Assembly: GCA_025403435.1 (NCBI GenBank)
Contig: JAJQZP010000232.1
Coordinates: 186,001 to 250,000 of the forward strand
Direction of reading: 5' to 3'
Source of the DNA: Artocarpus heterophyllus
Lineage: Eukaryota; Streptophyta; Magnoliopsida; Rosales; Moraceae
Length of the DNA stretch: 64,000 nt
In this document: piece after piece, positions 61,845 through 64,000 of the stretch
Numbering within the stretch: the stretch's first letter is position 1
Layout of the letters: each line of letters begins with the position of its first letter
Position numbers and translations under genes: made by a program
Notes under the pieces: model-generated
What the model was told of the DNA's origin: nothing
The model's database searches: none
What the model saw: only the letters and a program-made list of their open reading frames with translations

Positions 61845-64000
61845 GTTCTTGGCGGGGTTCATATCAATTGGTGTATTGTGGGTTCCTCATGATTTCTTTC
61901 ATTCTCTTTAATTATTTTGTAGCTCATTTTGTTATACTTTATGATTTGAGATTCTTGGATTCTTGGGATATTTGCAAAAACTATTAGTGTCAGACAAAAT
62001 TTTATTATGAGATTCATTTTCGGAGAGTAGTTTTGATAGCCTATTCATTCATCATATTAGGCTCACATGTGGTTTATTCCAAAATGTTTTGTAAATTTTG
62101 CTTTCTAGTTTTCGACCGACAAAGTTTTGAATTGTTACTATTGTTTCGTTTTCCCCACGAGGGGGGGATCCTAAGTGGCTAGCTTGGATTTGCTCAAGTA
62201 TTTAAATCCCAAAGTTATAGCTTTTGGGTGGATTGGTGGTGGAGTTGTGAACATATTATTTTTGATTTTAGGTAAACTTAGGAGTCTATAGATGTAGGAT
62301 ATTAGATCTAGATGTAAGTTTTATGCGTCACTTGATCTATTAGATCATGAGATCTTGGTAGGAACTTTAGAGTACTTTTTTATCATGGGGTGGTAAGTGG
62401 CTAATCTAATTATGGGTTAATCAACTAAGCTATAGTATCTTTGTGTTTTGGCTTACCTTGTGGAATTAGTGGATTTCATTTGGTATGACATGAAAGAGTT
62501 GACGTTTATTTGATATGCTTACATATCTCACAGAATTTAGTACAATCTTGGTCATATCTTGGAGACTAAGTTAGGAATTTGTAGGTTGGGAGGTGTTAGT
62601 TTTCTCTGGAAAATTATATATTGGAACTTCGCTTCTTAAATTTTAAGATTTTTTTGTTTCTTAGAGGTTAAGTCTATATTGATCATCAATATGGTTGCTT
62701 CCTTTCCTTTGGGTTAGAAAGTATCTTAAGAAATTTGAGTAGAACCTAAAGGATATGATCTTTTATCTATCGAGAGAAATGAACAAATCCTAAGGCCATA
62801 ATTGTAGGATAACGATGAATTGAGGGGTTGATAAAATAGTATTATTGGAGATATCTTTTTAGGCTTTGATTTCTTGATTACACATTATGCACACGACGAA
62901 TAAGAACATGAGGAGTCCTTTATTCAATAAAAGATGAGTTACGCTAATAACTTTTTGGATGCTTTGCAATGTTTATTCTATAATGATCTTAAGCTAATGA
63001 CTAATTATTCTTTTAGTTATTTTTTATGCTTAGGAAAATATGAAATTCGTCTAACTCTATGTTGTGGAAAATGAATATGTTTTCAAGATGCTCCCTTGTG
63101 GCCATGGAATTAAGGAATGAGTATGAGGGGTAAGATTAATTTTTAGTTGTCAGTCGAAAAATTACTGTATATGATGTGTTTTAGTTTAAGCATTACATAC
63201 AAAATGAATTTTTGGATATATATAATTTAAAGACTTTACGTACCAGAAAGTAGAGGTACTGAGTGGTTTAGTTTAAGAGTATTATTTTGATTTGGAGGAG
63301 TATAGTTGGCATTTGGTTTGTCCAAATTAGGTTGTTATTCTATTTTGGGTTATAGGATTGTTAGTAATATAGTGGCCACTACCTTAGATTGGAAAGTACC
63401 TTAAGTTAAGTTGCATGAGTTTGACTCCTTTAATCATTTTTAGAATCTATGATTGGTATTGATGCTATTAGTCTAGAACATATTGATATTTAGATTGATG
63501 ACTTTTAATGTTTGAGGTCAAGACTCACTATATTTGTATTATCTAATATTGAAGTGATTGGAGAATGATTCGAAATCTTGTTAAGTTTGAAATAATTATC
63601 TAAGGCTATTTGATGCTTGTTGGTATTTTCGGAAAAGAACTAGCAAGTATAATTTAGTTGATGTTTCTGTTATGTTTTTAGTTCTAAGCCACAAAATTTT
63701 CAAATGAGATGAGCTTTTGAAAGTTGAATAACTACCTTTCTGTTGATAGGGTAACATTAATAGTCTTTCTAACTGTTAAAGAGATCTTAATTTTGGCATT
63801 TGATAATGTAGTTCTTAGAGATTCAAATAATATGATCGTCTTTGAGGTCTCTAAGTTGATTGACATTTGATTGTGCCATTTTAGGACTTCAAAATTTTAT
63901 ACCTATGGAGCTTTGAAGGACAACTCCTTAGTTTCATCTCAAGTTAACAGTTGTTGATTACAGAGGCGTGGAAATTAGATTTGTTGAATTATTTCTTGGG
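61845..64000. other. Unassigned AT-rich sequence
   Basis: I see no open frame of useful length, LTR end, primer-binding site, palindrome cluster or recognisable protein similarity on either strand. It may be host intergenic DNA or a very old element. Confidence 0.5.

Noticed and set aside
61857..61875. A second primer-binding site after CATATCAATTGG
   Set aside because: Similarity to TGGTATCAGAGCC stops after four bases, and no internal region of a gypsy element follows.

Overview
The window is plant nuclear heterochromatin made almost entirely of LTR retrotransposons nested in one another. Evidence for a plant (probably an angiosperm): Ty1/copia and Ty3/gypsy polyproteins of plant type, long LTRs (1.5-3 kb), primer-binding sites matching initiator tRNA-Met (TGGTATCAGAGCC), a chromodomain-bearing chromovirus, and a MULE-like MITE with a 9-bp target duplication. 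I found no host gene, tRNA or rRNA gene and no bacterial feature. The species cannot be named from this sequence.

I use these labels. CopA-1 (+) starts left of the window and its 3' LTR ends at 28756. It is old and decayed and carries a MITE at 5468-5756. Its 3' LTR is split by GYP-1 (6308-26914, minus), a Tekay/Del-like chromovirus with ~3-kb LTRs and TSD TAAGA. The GYP-1 RNase H region is in turn split by CopA-2 (11354-21043, minus, TSD GTTAG), a young copia with two 2034-bp LTRs and one intact 1317-residue gag-pol frame. CopA-3 (+, 28757-33580) is an old copy; CopA-1 appears to have inserted into its 5' LTR. CopB-1 (minus, 33581-~42170) is a different copia family inserted in the CopA-3 pol region. 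It carries a nested solo LTR of its own family inside gag (38996-40506).

On the right arm, CopA-5 (minus, 42362-52078) is a very recent insertion into the 3' LTR of CopA-6 (minus, 42171-60339). CopA-6 sits in the integrase region of GYP-2 (+, 60340-~61844), a second gypsy lineage whose reading frame runs into its LTR. From ~61845 to 64000 I recognise nothing.

Relative order on the left arm, from nesting, is CopA-3, then CopA-1, then GYP-1, then CopA-2. On the right arm it is GYP-2, then CopA-6, then CopA-5.

The most interesting signal is a set of clustered 16-bp near-palindromes (core TCGGC-AG/CT-GCCGA). They occur in LTR and leader of every CopA copy and, in two clusters, in each LTR of the unrelated GYP-1, but not in CopB or GYP-2. 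Second, the CopA leader contains stem-loops whose apices carry CCTAGG, resembling retroviral dimerisation signals. Third, CopA-5 has seven clustered one-base insertions in pol. Each appears as a transition pair, and at six of the seven both bases are seen as alternative alleles in sister copies. This looks like a collapsed-repeat consensus error rather than biology.
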